64,000 bases of DNA from Eriocheir sinensis (GCF_024679095.1 NC_066516.1:21406035-21470034), one strand, 5' to 3'; counted from the first letter of the stretch, positions 10,219-19,877 are shown. Notes: generated from the sequence alone by a model not told the origin. Made by a program: numbers and translations.

Positions 10219-10766
10219 GCCCCGGGGAAGGCACTGAAGGTGTGGCACTGCTGGAAAAGGCACTGCATGACCCTACAAAGCCTTGACAACAACGGCTACA
10301 GGGAGTTATTTTTATTTGTACTCATTGGTGCCTGTAACCTCTTTAATCTTTTTATTATGATGATTATTCTTATGGTTAATTTCCTTTGGACTTCTTTGCT
10401 CCCTTCCTTTTCACTCCCTTCCCGTAATTCTGCTGACCTTGCTTTCTTCCTTTGCGTTACTCTCCCTTGCTTGTTCCTTCAATCGCATTCCTCTCCCATA
10501 CCCCCTTCTTTTTTTTCATTCATTCACTTTTATCCCCATTTCATCCGTTTTCTTAGTGCAGGAGTTGAAATGTACCCTCTCTCTCCTTTATGCCGTTTTC
10601 TCTTTTACATACTGATCAGCTCTTTAATTTCATCCGCCTTTTTTATGGGTATGGTAACACTATATTGATAAACTGTTTAATTTCCTCACATCTTTCTTCT
10701 AGTATACGGAAACGTTTTATTGATAAGTCCTTTGATTTCATCCCTTTTTTTCTCTGGGTGAGTTTT

Positions 10767-10920
10767 TTTTCAACAAAGGAAACAGCTCAAGGGCAAAAAA
10801 AAAAAGGAAACAATAACGAAAAAAAGCCCGCTACTCACTGCTCCTATAAAAAAAAGTTCAGAGGAGTGGCCGAAAGAGAGGTCAATTTCGGGAGGAGAGG
10901 TGTCCTGATGCGACGATGAC
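10767..10920 (+). repeat. Interspersed repeat, AGCTCAAGGGC family
   Basis: It contains ACAAAGGAAACAGCTCAAGG, an A run, ACAATAACG, AAAAAAAGCCCGCTACTC and GAGAGGTCAATTTCGGGAGG. The first part recurs at 20460-20540. I recall similar strings as widespread in crab sequence, but this is unverified. No open frame or RNA polymerase III boxes are seen. Confidence 0.7.
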
Positions 10921-10929
10921 GTTTAGTAA

Positions 10930-11153
10930 GCCCGATATTTTAAGACACTTTCGCTTCTCACATCAGTTATTTCTAAAGGTCAAAGAGGGGATCAATCGGC
11001 GCTTCTAATGAGTGTCGTTTTAGGTTCATGGCACAGAGGAAGGGTCACACTACCACCAGGGTCATAAAACTACTACTGGAATTGACTCAAACTCCAATGA
11101 AAGCCTTGTCAAATATGTGCACTTTGGCGACGAAATGTTTTAAAATACAACCC
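10930..11153 (+). mobile_element. MITE-like element, copy 1
   Basis: A 224-bp sequence alignable over its whole length to 25061-25279 and, reversed, to 33436-33652. The left end holds TATTTTAAGACACTTTCG and the right end CGAAATGTTTTAAAATAC, an imperfect inverted pair of about 18 bp. Internal landmarks shared by the three copies are TTCTCACATC, TTTAGGTTCA, the CCACC...GGGTCATA string and GAAAGCCTTGTC. No open frame is conserved. Size, ends and copy number fit a non-autonomous DNA transposon. A SINE or LINE tail is less likely because both ends match inversely. Confidence 0.7.
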
Positions 11154-11339
11154 TTAATCTTTTGCGCATGGACGTGTAGAAATATGTCGAGGGAGGACTT
11201 AGGGATCGAGACAGACACGTTCCAATCTGCCGCCGCGGGAGTGTGGCAGACCAAATCGGATGAAATGACGGGACCTGCCTTGACAACGACCCCCGGAGAA
11301 CTAGCTATATATACATCCCTTCACTTTGCTTTTCCTCTC

Positions 11340-12230
11340 GTTGTTTGTCCTTGATGTTATTGTTTTCTTCGTCTCGAGTGTTTTAGAGACTTAATGGTTC
11401 ATTCTACTTTTTCTTCTGCTGTTTCTCTTGTTGTGGTTTTCCTCTCATGTCCTTCTTTTATTATTACTGTCTCGTCTCGTCACTGTTTTGGGGTTTGTTA
11501 ATGGTTCTTTCTTCTTCTTCCTCTTATGTCCTTCACGCAGTGCTAATTCTATCACTTTATTGCGCTGTTTTGCTCCTGTTGTGGTTTTCATTTCTCCTTT
11601 TTTTATCTTCTTTGTCTCGTCGCTGTTTATGAGGCTGCTACTTTTTTTTTTTTTTACGTCAGAACCTATAGCGCCGGTAGGCTTGCTTGAGGGGCCTGGA
11701 TGGTAGTCGGCCCCAGCCCGTCATGGCGCAGGCAAGTGTTTATAGTGGCGCCATCTTCTCTTGGTTCGCTTCCTTGCTTCTCTCCTTGCCTTCCATTAAC
11801 TACGCATCCCAGTCTCATTTCTATCACTTAAATTGTCCAGCTCCTTTTGTCCTGGTTTTAATCTGTTCTCCTTTTTTATCACTGTTCTTTTGGTTGTTTG
11901 TTCATTCACTCTTCCTTTCCATCCTTCTCTTCACTAATCCACTTCTTCACTGTTCTGCTCCTCTTCTGCTTTTCATCTCCTGCCATTTTCATCATTTGCC
12001 TCGTCAGATATTGATAACGATGCTGGTTCTCTTCTCCTTCTCCTCCTTCATTATCCTTCATTATCTTTCACTCTTCCTTTCCATCCTTCTCTTCACTACT
12101 CCACTGCTTCATCGTTCTGCTCCTCTCCTGCTTTTCATCTCCTGTCATTTTCATCATTTGCCTCGTCAGATTTTGAGAATGATGCTGGTTCTCTCCTCCT
12201 TCTCCCTCTTCATTATCCCGCCCTTTGTCT
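11340..12230. repeat. Degenerate 150-162 bp pyrimidine-rich tandem repeats
   Basis: The two youngest copies start at 11908 and 12070, are 162 bp apart, and share ACTCTTCCTTTCCATCCTTC, GCTTTTCATCTCCTG and TTTGCCTCGTCAGAT. Older copies further left share TTGTGGTTTTC and TCTCGTC-CTGTTT. The 162-bp step is 54 codons, so the + strand frame at 11687-12379 stays open through both copies. The peptide is leucine/serine-rich with no domain I recognise. Confidence 0.75.
11662..11755. repeat. Structured GC-rich sequence with nested hairpin
   Basis: CTTGCTTG (11682-11689) can pair with CAGGCAAG (11729-11736), and inside that GGGGCC (11691-11696) pairs with GGCCCC (11709-11714). TATAGCGCC on the left and TATAGTGGCGCC on the right form a short direct repeat. 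The sequence interrupts the surrounding pyrimidine repeats and may be a small mobile element. Identity unknown. Confidence 0.45.
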
Positions 12231-12404
12231 CTTTGCTGTTGTTATTGCACTGGCAGCGAACAGGACGGCGGGACAAACAGAGACGCCGCCCAGACAGACA
12301 GACAGAGGCGGAGAAAGGGCGCGCGTGCTGGAGGTTACGAGGGACGAGGCGCGGCGAAGGGAAACTCATCTCCTCATAATTAGCATGTTTCGGGAAGTTC
12401 ATTT

Positions 12405-12683
12405 CAGGTGTGTTAGCGTTCATTGCCGAAGAGGAAGAAGCGGAGGCAGAGGAGGAGGAGGAGGGAGGAGGAAAGGAGAAAGGAAGAGGAGGAGGGAGGA
12501 AAGGAGAAAGGAGGAAAAGAAGAGCTGATTCTTTCCATATTTTTTCAGGTCTTTTAGCGTTCATTACCGTAGAGGAAGAAGCGGAGGCAGAGGAGGAGGA
12601 GGAGGGAGGAAAGGAGAAAGAAAGAGGAGGAGGGAGGAAAGGAGAAAGGAGGAGGAGAAGAGTTGATTCTTTCCATTTTTCTT
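12405..12683. repeat. 139-bp tandem duplication, purine-rich
   Basis: TTAGCGTTCATTGCCGAAGA (12412) recurs with small changes at 12551. Each copy continues with a GGA/GAA-rich stretch and ends in TTGATTCTTTCCAT or GCTGATTCTTTCCAT. Confidence 0.92.
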
Positions 12684-12765
12684 TTCACTCTGTCTCTTTA
12701 TCCGTCTCTCCATCAGACAGCCATTTTTCTCCTCTTAATACCCCCGTTAGCCTCTTTACAGCCTG

Positions 12766-12841
<76 letters not shown>
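12766..12841. repeat. (CT)n microsatellite
   Basis: Pure CT run of about 76 bp. Confidence 0.98.
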
Positions 12842-12844
<3 letters not shown>

Positions 12845-12906
12845 CACAACCTTCAATTTCATGTCAACATCTCACATTATATGACTCTAATGAAAGATAC
12901 TTGAAG

Positions 12907-12929
12907 CACACACACACACACGCACACGC

Positions 12930-12972
<43 letters not shown>
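12907..12972. repeat. (CA)n with CGCA variants
   Basis: CA run with several CG substitutions in its left half and a pure right half. Confidence 0.95.
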
Positions 12973-12974
<2 letters not shown>

Positions 12975-13199
12975 ATTTGAGATTATCATTATTCGGCATG
13001 TCTCAATTAGGGCCCCCGCCCCCCCCCCCCCTCCTCCCTCCACTAACACTACCTACTAACAGAAACAGCAGCACTAACAACATCTACTTGAACCCTTTCT
13101 ACCCCACGAACATCACAAATATCGTTCTTCCATCAACAACATTAAAATTACGACAAAGACAGACCAACGATTTTTCTCCACCAATTTCACAACCGATAT

Positions 13200-13890
13200 C
13201 GCCAACACCTCCGCCACCACTACCGCCTTCACCACCACCACCACACTCGTCACCACCACCATCACCACACTCGCCTCCTCTAACTCCTCCATCACCACCA
13301 CCACCACCACCACCACACTCGTCACCACCACCATCACCACACTCGCCTCCTCTAACTCCTCCATCACCACCACCATCACCACCACCACACTCGTCACCAC
13401 CACCATCACACTCGCCACCTCTAACTCCTCCATCACCACCACCACCACCACCACCACACTCGTCACCACCACCATCACCACACTCGCCTCCTCTAACTCC
13501 TCCATCACCACCACCATCACCACCACCACCACACTCGTCACCACCACCATCACCACACTCGCCTCCTCTAACTCCTCCATCACCACCACCACCACCACCA
13601 CCACACTCGTCACCACCACCATCACCACACTCGTCACCACCACCATCACAAACGCCCCCACCACCACCACCACCACCACCACCACCACCACCACCACCAC
13701 ACTCGTCACCACCACCATCACCACACTCGTCACCACCACCATCACCACACTCGCCTCCTCTAACTCCTCCATCACCACCACCACCACCACCACCACACTC
13801 GTCACCACCACCATCACCACACTCGCCACCTCTAACTCCTCCATCACCACCACCACCACCACCACCACCACCACACTCGCCTTTGCCACA
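13200..13890. repeat. (CAC)n-based compound minisatellite, period about 72 bp
   Basis: CCTCTAACTCCTCC anchors lie at 13277, 13349, 13418, 13490, 13565, 13757 and 13829, giving steps of 72, 69, 72, 75, 192 and 72, all multiples of three. Between anchors are CAC runs plus ACTCGTCACCACCACCATC. The + strand frame 12977-13897 translates as proline/serine/histidine repeats and the opposite strand is also open. This follows from triplet slippage and is not evidence for a protein. Confidence 0.93.
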
Positions 13891-14027
13891 CAATTAGCGA
13901 GAGGAAAACTCAAAACAATGAGAGTGGTGGGTTCAGAAAATGAGGTCAACACATCAAAGAGGAGGAGGAGGAGTTGGTTATGACTGAGTAAAAAGAGAAA
14001 ATAAGAAGTTTTGAATGGATAATAACA

Positions 14028-14030
<3 letters not shown>

Positions 14031-14123
<93 letters not shown>

Positions 14124-14280
14124 AGAAAGAAAAACGAAAGAAATAAGAAAGAAAAACGAAAGAAATAAGAAAAAAGAAAGAAAGGAAAGAAAGAAGAAAC
14201 GAAGGAAAGAAGAAAAAATGAAAGGAAAAATAAGAAAGAAAAAAGAAGGAAAGGAAGAAGAAAAGAAAGAAAACAAAACA
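14031..14280. repeat. (GA)n followed by GAAA-rich purine tract
   Basis: GA at 14031-14118, then GAAAGAAA/ACGAAAGAAATAAG units to about 14280. Confidence 0.95.
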
Positions 14281-14351
14281 AAAAAATAGAACCCAGACAC
14301 ACAAACACACGAGCAGACAGAAAGCAGGAGATGAAGGAGGTAAGAAGAGGT

Positions 14352-14590
14352 AAGAGAAGGAGGAGGAGGAGGAGGAGGAGGAGGAGGAGGAGGAGGAGGA
14401 GGAGGAGGAGGAGGAGAAGGAGATAAGAAGATGAGAGACGGAAGGAGGGAGGGAGGGGGAGAAGAGGGATCATGTAAGATGGGAAGGGAGGTCGGTAGGC
14501 AGGGAGAGGGGAGACCATGTAAGGAGGAGGATGGAGGTGGAGAGGAGGGAGGGAGGAAGGTCACTGGTGCTTTGGTGGAAGAGGAAAACT
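14352..14590. repeat. (GGA)n and G-rich purine block
   Basis: About twenty GGA triplets at 14357-14416, followed by degenerate GGAGGGAGG sequence. Confidence 0.9.
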
Positions 14591-14755
14591 GGGTCAAGGT
14601 CGGGCGAGCATCAGAAGACTCGTCTCGCCTCCCTTAGCCTTGTCGAAGACGTGTGTGTGCGAAGGTAAAAAACAAGACTATTTATTATATTCTTTAGCCT
14701 TTGCCTGAATTGAGGACAACCTAAGCTAACCTAACCTGTCTGCCTGTCTATCTGT

Positions 14756-15345
14756 CTGTCTGTCTCTACCTTGAGGGCTAAAGGAGACAGGAAAGGGAAG
14801 AGAGTTAATGCAAAGGTGACGTATATATAGAGAAAAATGTTTGATGATATGAATTAAAAGAAAAAGAATAATTGAGGTTAAAGCGCTGTCTGTCTCTACC
14901 TGGGGAGCTAAAGGAGACAGGAAAGGGAAGAGACGTATTCCAAAGGTGACATATATAAAAAAAAAAGTTAGATGAAGTAAATAATGTGAAAGAAAAGTGT
15001 TTGTCTCTTCCTGGGCGACCAAAAAAACAAAAAAAAAAGGGGAGAACCGTAGAGCAAATGACATGTAAATACAGAAATGTTTGATGAAGTAATGAAGGTC
15101 CAAACAAGTGGAGAAACGTAAGCAAAGCAAATAAATAAAGTGAATGAAAAGTATATGTAAATGTTTATGAATTGCATGCGTGTATAAAATGAGTGCGTAT
15201 ATGTAAATACGTATAAATGAAATGTCTGAGAAAATAAATGAGGTCAAGAATAAATTTTAAAAAGTTGAATTGTACGTATATATAGCAAATGTCGCGTACG
15301 TATAAATGAAATGTCTGAGAAAATACATTAACTGAGGAGCCAAAC
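14756..15345. repeat. Degenerate 90-130 bp tandem repeats
   Basis: GTCTCTACCT-GGGAGCTAAAGG blocks start near 14760, 14890 and 15002, each followed by AAAGGTGACRTATATA. A second set, ACGTATAAATGAAATGTCTG, occurs at 15209 and 15298, 89 bp apart. A/T-rich, with no coding signal. Confidence 0.75.
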
Positions 15346-15427
15346 AAAGAGGAAAAAATTACAGGAAAAGTCATAGATATTTAAAAAGAGATCAGGAACA
15401 AATTACCGAGATATAAAACAAAGGAAA

Positions 15428-15730
<303 letters not shown>

Positions 15731-15736
15731 GGGGGG

Positions 15737-15814
<78 letters not shown>
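15731..15814. repeat. Poly-G then (GA)n
   Basis: Nine G followed by a pure GA run. It lies exactly at the right edge of duplicated copy A. Confidence 0.97.
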
Positions 15815-15817
<3 letters not shown>

Positions 15818-16352
15818 GTTAGATAAATAAACCCTCACAAATATAAAAATGGTATATCAGGAGGTGTGAAGAAAGGACTACTGACATGAAGCGAATGCAA
15901 TATGTACTCGCATAAAAAAACGTCGAAAAAAAATGTACTTGTAGATAAAATGTATATGTGTGTTCAGATGATGTTTGTGTATATAAACTGTTTGTGTATA
16001 AAAAAAAATATGTGTGTTTAGATTGAGTGTGTTAATGAATTGCATGCGTGTATAAACTGTATGTGTCTATATAAACGCATGTGTGCAAGAGATTATTATG
16101 ACATGCAATCCGTGCCATTTTTTTTCCCCACTCGCCTGAGAATGAAACAGTCGTTAAATACGCACAGAAAAAAACAACCACACACACAGAAAGAAAAAAA
16201 AGACGAGATTAATTCACAGTTTTAAAGAATGAAATAAACGCGTGAAATGATTTATATGCAGTGAGAAAACAGCGTAATTCATCTCCCAACTCGCATGATC
16301 AAAACAATGACAAGGTTACGACGCGACAAGAATGAAACGTTACACACACACA
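15815..16352. other. A/T-rich stretch, no gene seen
   Basis: It holds repeated TGTGTATAAACTG and GTGTGTTTAGATT strings at 15955-16080 and a second GAATTGCATGCGTGTATAAA (16037), also present at about 15169. No open frame of note. Confidence 0.6.
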
Positions 16353-16475
16353 CCATCAACTCTCGCCATAACAGTGACAAAAAGATTACATTACAAACCA
16401 AAAATATATAAAAAAAGACAAAATAAAAAATAACGACGATACTCTACACGAAAGGGGCGTAATTAGGGCAGGTAC
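16353..16475. repeat. Duplicated segment, copy B
   Basis: Direct partner of 15601-15730. The preceding CA array is only 16342-16352. Confidence 0.9.
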
Positions 16476-16489
16476 AGGTGTTATTAAGC

Positions 16490-16850
16490 GGTTAATTGAA
16501 GGGAGGGAGAGGAGGTGTTGCTGTAATCACCTCCCTTGTGGACGCGAATGGAGGGCAAGGGCGGATGGATGGAGGGAGACAGGGAGAGAGGTAGGGAGGG
16601 AGGGAGGGAGGCTAGCAAGGAGGCAGACAGGCAAGGGAGGGAGGGAGCTAAGTGAATGAAGGTCAGGGCCGGAGGAAGGTGTGGAAAAGAAGAAAGTTAG
16701 TGTTAAAAACGAGGAAGAGGAATGGAGGAGAGAAATGAGGGAAAGAGGGAAAGAGGGAAATTATACAGCAATGGAGAACCGAGAAATGGTGAAGAGGGAA
16801 AGAGGGAAAAGAGGAAAATGATGAGGTAGTGTTTTAAGAGAGGGAAATTT
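16490..16850. repeat. Purine-rich GGGA/GAGGGAAA block
   Basis: GGGAGGGAGG runs near 16590-16660. GAAATG.GGGAAAGAGGGAAA is repeated at about 16733-16760 and 16784-16812. No gene is seen. Confidence 0.8.
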
Positions 16851-16854
16851 TTAT

Positions 16855-16990
16855 GCTCTTTTCCTCTTTTCCTCTTTTTTCCTCGTCGTCTTTCTCCTAT
16901 TGTCATTATTTTTCTTTCTCGTTATTCTGATCCGCCTTTTCCTCTTGTTTTTGTTTCTCTACCTGGTTATTTTCCTCCTCCTCCTCCTCC
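16855..16990. repeat. Pyrimidine minisatellite, left flank of the LINE
   Basis: CTCGTCGTCTTTCTCC, TTTCTCGTTATTCTGATCC and CTGGTTATTTTCCTCCTCC resemble the units seen right of the LINE at 19886-20250. A stretch of about 27 bp beginning TGGTTATTTTCC at 16964 is identical to one at 19950. Confidence 0.8.
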
Positions 16991-17050
16991 TCTGCACATC
17001 TAGTATCTGATCTGCACATCTAGTATCTGATCTGCACATCTAGTATCTGA
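16991..17050. repeat. 20-bp unit in three tandem copies at the LINE 5' junction
   Basis: TCTGCACATCTAGTATCTGA occurs exactly three times (16991, 17011, 17031) with no mismatch. The third copy runs straight into LINE coding sequence in frame, so the unit is most simply the first LINE bases, triplicated. Confidence 0.97.
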
Positions 17051-17051
17051 A

Positions 17052-17939
17052 CTGTCATTTCCCGGGTACGAAAGCTTCCAAAAAAATCGAATGCACAAGA
17101 AAGGAGGAGGAGTAATTTGCTACGTAAAAAGTACGCTCCCTGCCATAAAAATAGACAAACAGGATGCAGAGAATTACGACTCCGTCTATGTGGAAATAAC
17201 TGCGAATAATAAGAAACTAACACTTGCGATCGTATACAGGCCTCCAAAACAACAAGCAGCCGATGACACTGCCCTGTACGAAGAGCTTCACTCTTTAACA
17301 CAAAGTAAACAAGCAATAATAATTGGGGACTTTAATTGCCCTAACATTGACTGGGGACAATTGACTGGAGATCAAGAGGGTAACAGGCTTATAGAAATGG
17401 TGGAGGATTCGTTCCTCACTCAAGTTGTAACTCAACCAACAAGAGAAAACAATCTGCTGGATCTGGTATTAGTAAGCGACCCCGACCTCATTCGCGACTG
17501 TGAAGTTGGTGAAAAAATTAACGGTTGCGATCACCACTTAATCCGTTTCAATGTCAACATAAGTCACAAACTCGTAGACAATCCGTCAGTGATACCAGAC
17601 TACAAAAAAGCAAATTTCAACCTAGCCCGTGAGCTGCTTCCCTCCGCGACCTGGGACCAACTTCACCTAACCGACAATACAATCGACAACGTGTGGAACA
17701 ACTTCAAAGATAAGCTTTTGGGAGTAGAAAAGGCTACAGTGCCGACGAAACCCAGGCGAGTAAATGGTGCCGTAGATCCACCGTGGATGACCAGAGAAAT
17801 AAAAAGGGCGGTAAACTTAAAAAAAAGGAATTATAACCTAATGAAAGAGAATGACACGGCCGAAGCCCGTACTCAGTACCACAACAGCCTCAGAGCTTGT
17901 CGCAGCCTTATTCGGAGTAGTAAACGCAACTACGAATAA
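17052..17939 (+). pseudogene. LINE ORF2, apurinic-type endonuclease part, N-terminally truncated
   Basis: The frame enters from the 20-bp repeat as SELSFPGYESF, then KKGGGVICYVKS, AIVYRPP, IGDFNCPNIDW (GDFN at 17325-17336), NNLLDLVLVS and CDHHLI (DHH at 17529-17537). In the APE-type endonuclease the GDFN aspartate and asparagine and the later histidine belong to the active site, which nicks the target DNA. The upstream catalytic asparagine and glutamate motifs are missing, so the domain cannot work. After the endonuclease comes a lysine- and arginine-rich linker (VNLKKRNYNLMK, SLIRSSKRNYE) that ends at an in-frame TAA at 17937. The methionine at 17091 is internal and is not a true start. Confidence 0.9.
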
Positions 17940-19686
17940 CAAATAGCGAGTGACATCAAGACAAACTCAAAAATTCTTCACATACATCAGATCGAAAAAG
18001 AAAGTAAAATCAAAATATTGGTCCCCTGACAGACGAGACTGGAGCTGCAACTCAGGACAGTAAACAGATGGCCAGAATCCTCAACAGTAACTTCGCATCC
18101 GTATTCACAGTCGAGAACATCGAAACCATGCCCGAGAACCCTGACCCGCCGAGGGGAATCACGCCCCTGAAAATTGACTCAATATGCGACCAAGAAGTGA
18201 AAGAGTATTTGGATAAACTCGACACGAACAAGTCAACAGGACCTGACGGTTTGTCACCGCGGTTATTAAACGAGCTTAAACAACAAATACTTCAGCCACT
18301 CACTAACATATTCAACCAGTCTGTTCAATTGAAAAAGGTCCCGGAAGACTGGAAGATGGCGAACGTAACACCAATTTTCAAAAAAGGAGACAAAAGCGTT
18401 GCATTAAACTACAGGCCCATAAGTTTGACATCAGTGGCAGGAAAAATACTCGAAAAGATTATTAGAGACAAACTTGTTAAGTTTCTAGAAGACAATAATG
18501 TAATCTCCGACACCCAGCATGGCTTCAGAAACAAGCGCTCCTGCCTAACGAATTTATTAGACTTCTTCCAAGGTATATATAAGAACTGGGATGCCCACAT
18601 CCCCAGTGATGTTATATACCTGGACTTTCAGAAAGCCTTCGACAAGGTACCGCACGAGCGACTCCTTACTGCACTCGGCGGGCATTGGAGCCAATCTGAT
18701 CGCGTGGATAAGAGATTGGCTCACCGACAGAAAACAACGAGTACTACTCAACGGACAGCCTTCCGATTGGCTTCCAGTCACTAGTGGAGTGCCTCAAGGG
18801 TCAGTGCTGGGACCCATTCTCTTCATCATATATATCAACGACCTCGAATCAGGACTGAAATCCACAATATCGAAATTTGCTGATGACACTAAGGTGGGGG
18901 GAAAGGCCCTCACAAAGACCGACTGCGAAATCATTCAGAAAGACCTCAATCACATTATCGAATGGTCGGAAAAATGGCAAATGTCCTTTAATGTTGACAA
19001 ATGCAAAGTCATGCACATTGGGTCCAGAAATAGTAAACACACATACATCATGAATGGGAGACCTCTGCAAGCGATGCAGGAGGAAAAGGATCTTGGAGTC
19101 ACTATCAGCAGTGACCTGAAACACGCGAATCACTGTAAAAAAGCATACAACAAAGCCAACACTATGCTCGGGTTCATAGCGAGGAACTTCGAGTGTAAAA
19201 CGCCAGACGTGATGCTATCCTTGTATAATTCCATGGTAAGACCGCACCTCGAGTATGCAGTACAGTTCTGGTCTCCTAATTACAGAAAGGACATTGATTT
19301 ACTGGAAAAGGATTCAACGACGCGCCACGAAAATGATACCAACCTTAAGGGCTCAACCGTACGAGGAACGACTCAAGCGACTCAATCTCTTTACATTGGA
19401 GAAAAGACGCCTACGAGGAGATATGATTCAAGTCTTCAAGTATCTAAAAAAATTCAATAACGTCGATTACTCCAATTTCTTTGAATTGCAAACCAACCTA
19501 AGAACTAGAAATAACGGTTTACCCATTCAGTCTAGTCGATGTAACACAGACATCGGAAGGAGTTTCTTTTCAAACCGAGTCATCCGTCACTGGAACAATC
19601 TTCCTTCAGAAGTAGTAAATGCGAATACTATCAACTCCTTCAAATATAGAATCGACCGTCACTTCGCTGCGTCGGGAGTAAACTGA
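17940..19686 (+). pseudogene. LINE ORF2, reverse transcriptase and C-terminal part, frameshifted
   Basis: After the stop the match continues through shifts near 17970 and 18017, an open stretch 18068-18675, a shift near 18675, a stretch to about 19305, and a last shift near 19308 (one extra A in a short A run). Reverse transcriptase landmarks are LNYRPISLTSVAGKILEK, QHGFRNKRSC, YLDFQKAFDKVPH with the first catalytic aspartate (about 18617-18655), SGVPQGSVLGPILF (about 18782-18823) and the FADD box (18876-18887) with the other two aspartates. All three catalytic aspartates remain although the frame is broken. The tail ends HWNNLPSEVVNA ... ASGVN and TGA at 19684. The domain would copy element RNA onto nicked DNA. 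The shifts make it inactive. Confidence 0.93.
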
Positions 19687-19877
19687 ATATTGAGTTGCTT
19701 TCATCTGCTCCTCAATATCGAGGCGCTTTCATCTGCTCCTCAATGTCGAGGTGCTTTCATCTGCTCCCCAGGCCCCAGGCTGTCGAGCAGATTAAATCAC
19801 CAAAGCGGGCAACCTCGTAATGAGCCAATAGGCTTTCTGTTGCCTGCGTTTCCATGTTTCCATGTTTCCATGTTTCC
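19687..19877 (+). mobile_element. LINE 3' UTR with 28-bp repeats, hairpin and 8-bp tail
   Basis: GCTTTCATCTGCTCC recurs at 19697, 19725 and 19753 (28-bp steps). A hairpin AGCC-AATA-GGCT lies at 19823-19834, and 13 bases later the tail repeats GTTTCCAT three and a half times (19848-19877). A hairpin followed by 8-bp repeats is the expected signal for the element's own reverse transcriptase. Minus-strand 32960-32911 shows the same layout. Confidence 0.8.

Larger units (their letters stand above)
17031..19877 (+). mobile_element. CR1-like non-LTR retrotransposon, 5'-truncated and inactive
   Basis: One element about 2.85 kb long, in the order partial endonuclease, linker, reverse transcriptase, C-terminal tail, 3' UTR, 8-bp tail repeats. 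It lacks ORF1, the 5' UTR and the start of the endonuclease, as usual for incomplete target-primed reverse transcription. The C-terminal region (RPHLEYAVQFWSP, LFTLEKRRLRGD, HWNNLPSEVVNA) is what I know from the CR1 clade, and the repeated 8-bp 3' end also fits CR1. The coding region has one in-frame stop (17937) and at least four frameshifts. The element sits inside a pyrimidine minisatellite whose units continue on both sides. Related clades (L2, Rex1, Jockey) are not fully excluded without a tree. Confidence 0.92.

Noticed and set aside
12977..13897. Proline/serine/histidine-rich frame resembling an extensin or mucin-like protein
   Set aside because: It coincides exactly with a triplet-based minisatellite that is also open on the opposite strand. 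No signal peptide or non-repeat domain. Kept only as a low-interest finding.
13113..14597. 494-codon minus-strand frame
   Set aside because: It strings together the (CAC) array read as valine, glutamate and methionine triplets, the GA array read as serine and leucine, and the GGA array. No domain, and composition changes abruptly at each array border.
17020..17316. Minus-strand frame of 98 codons over the LINE endonuclease
   Set aside because: It is antisense to a recognised LINE coding region and has no independent support.
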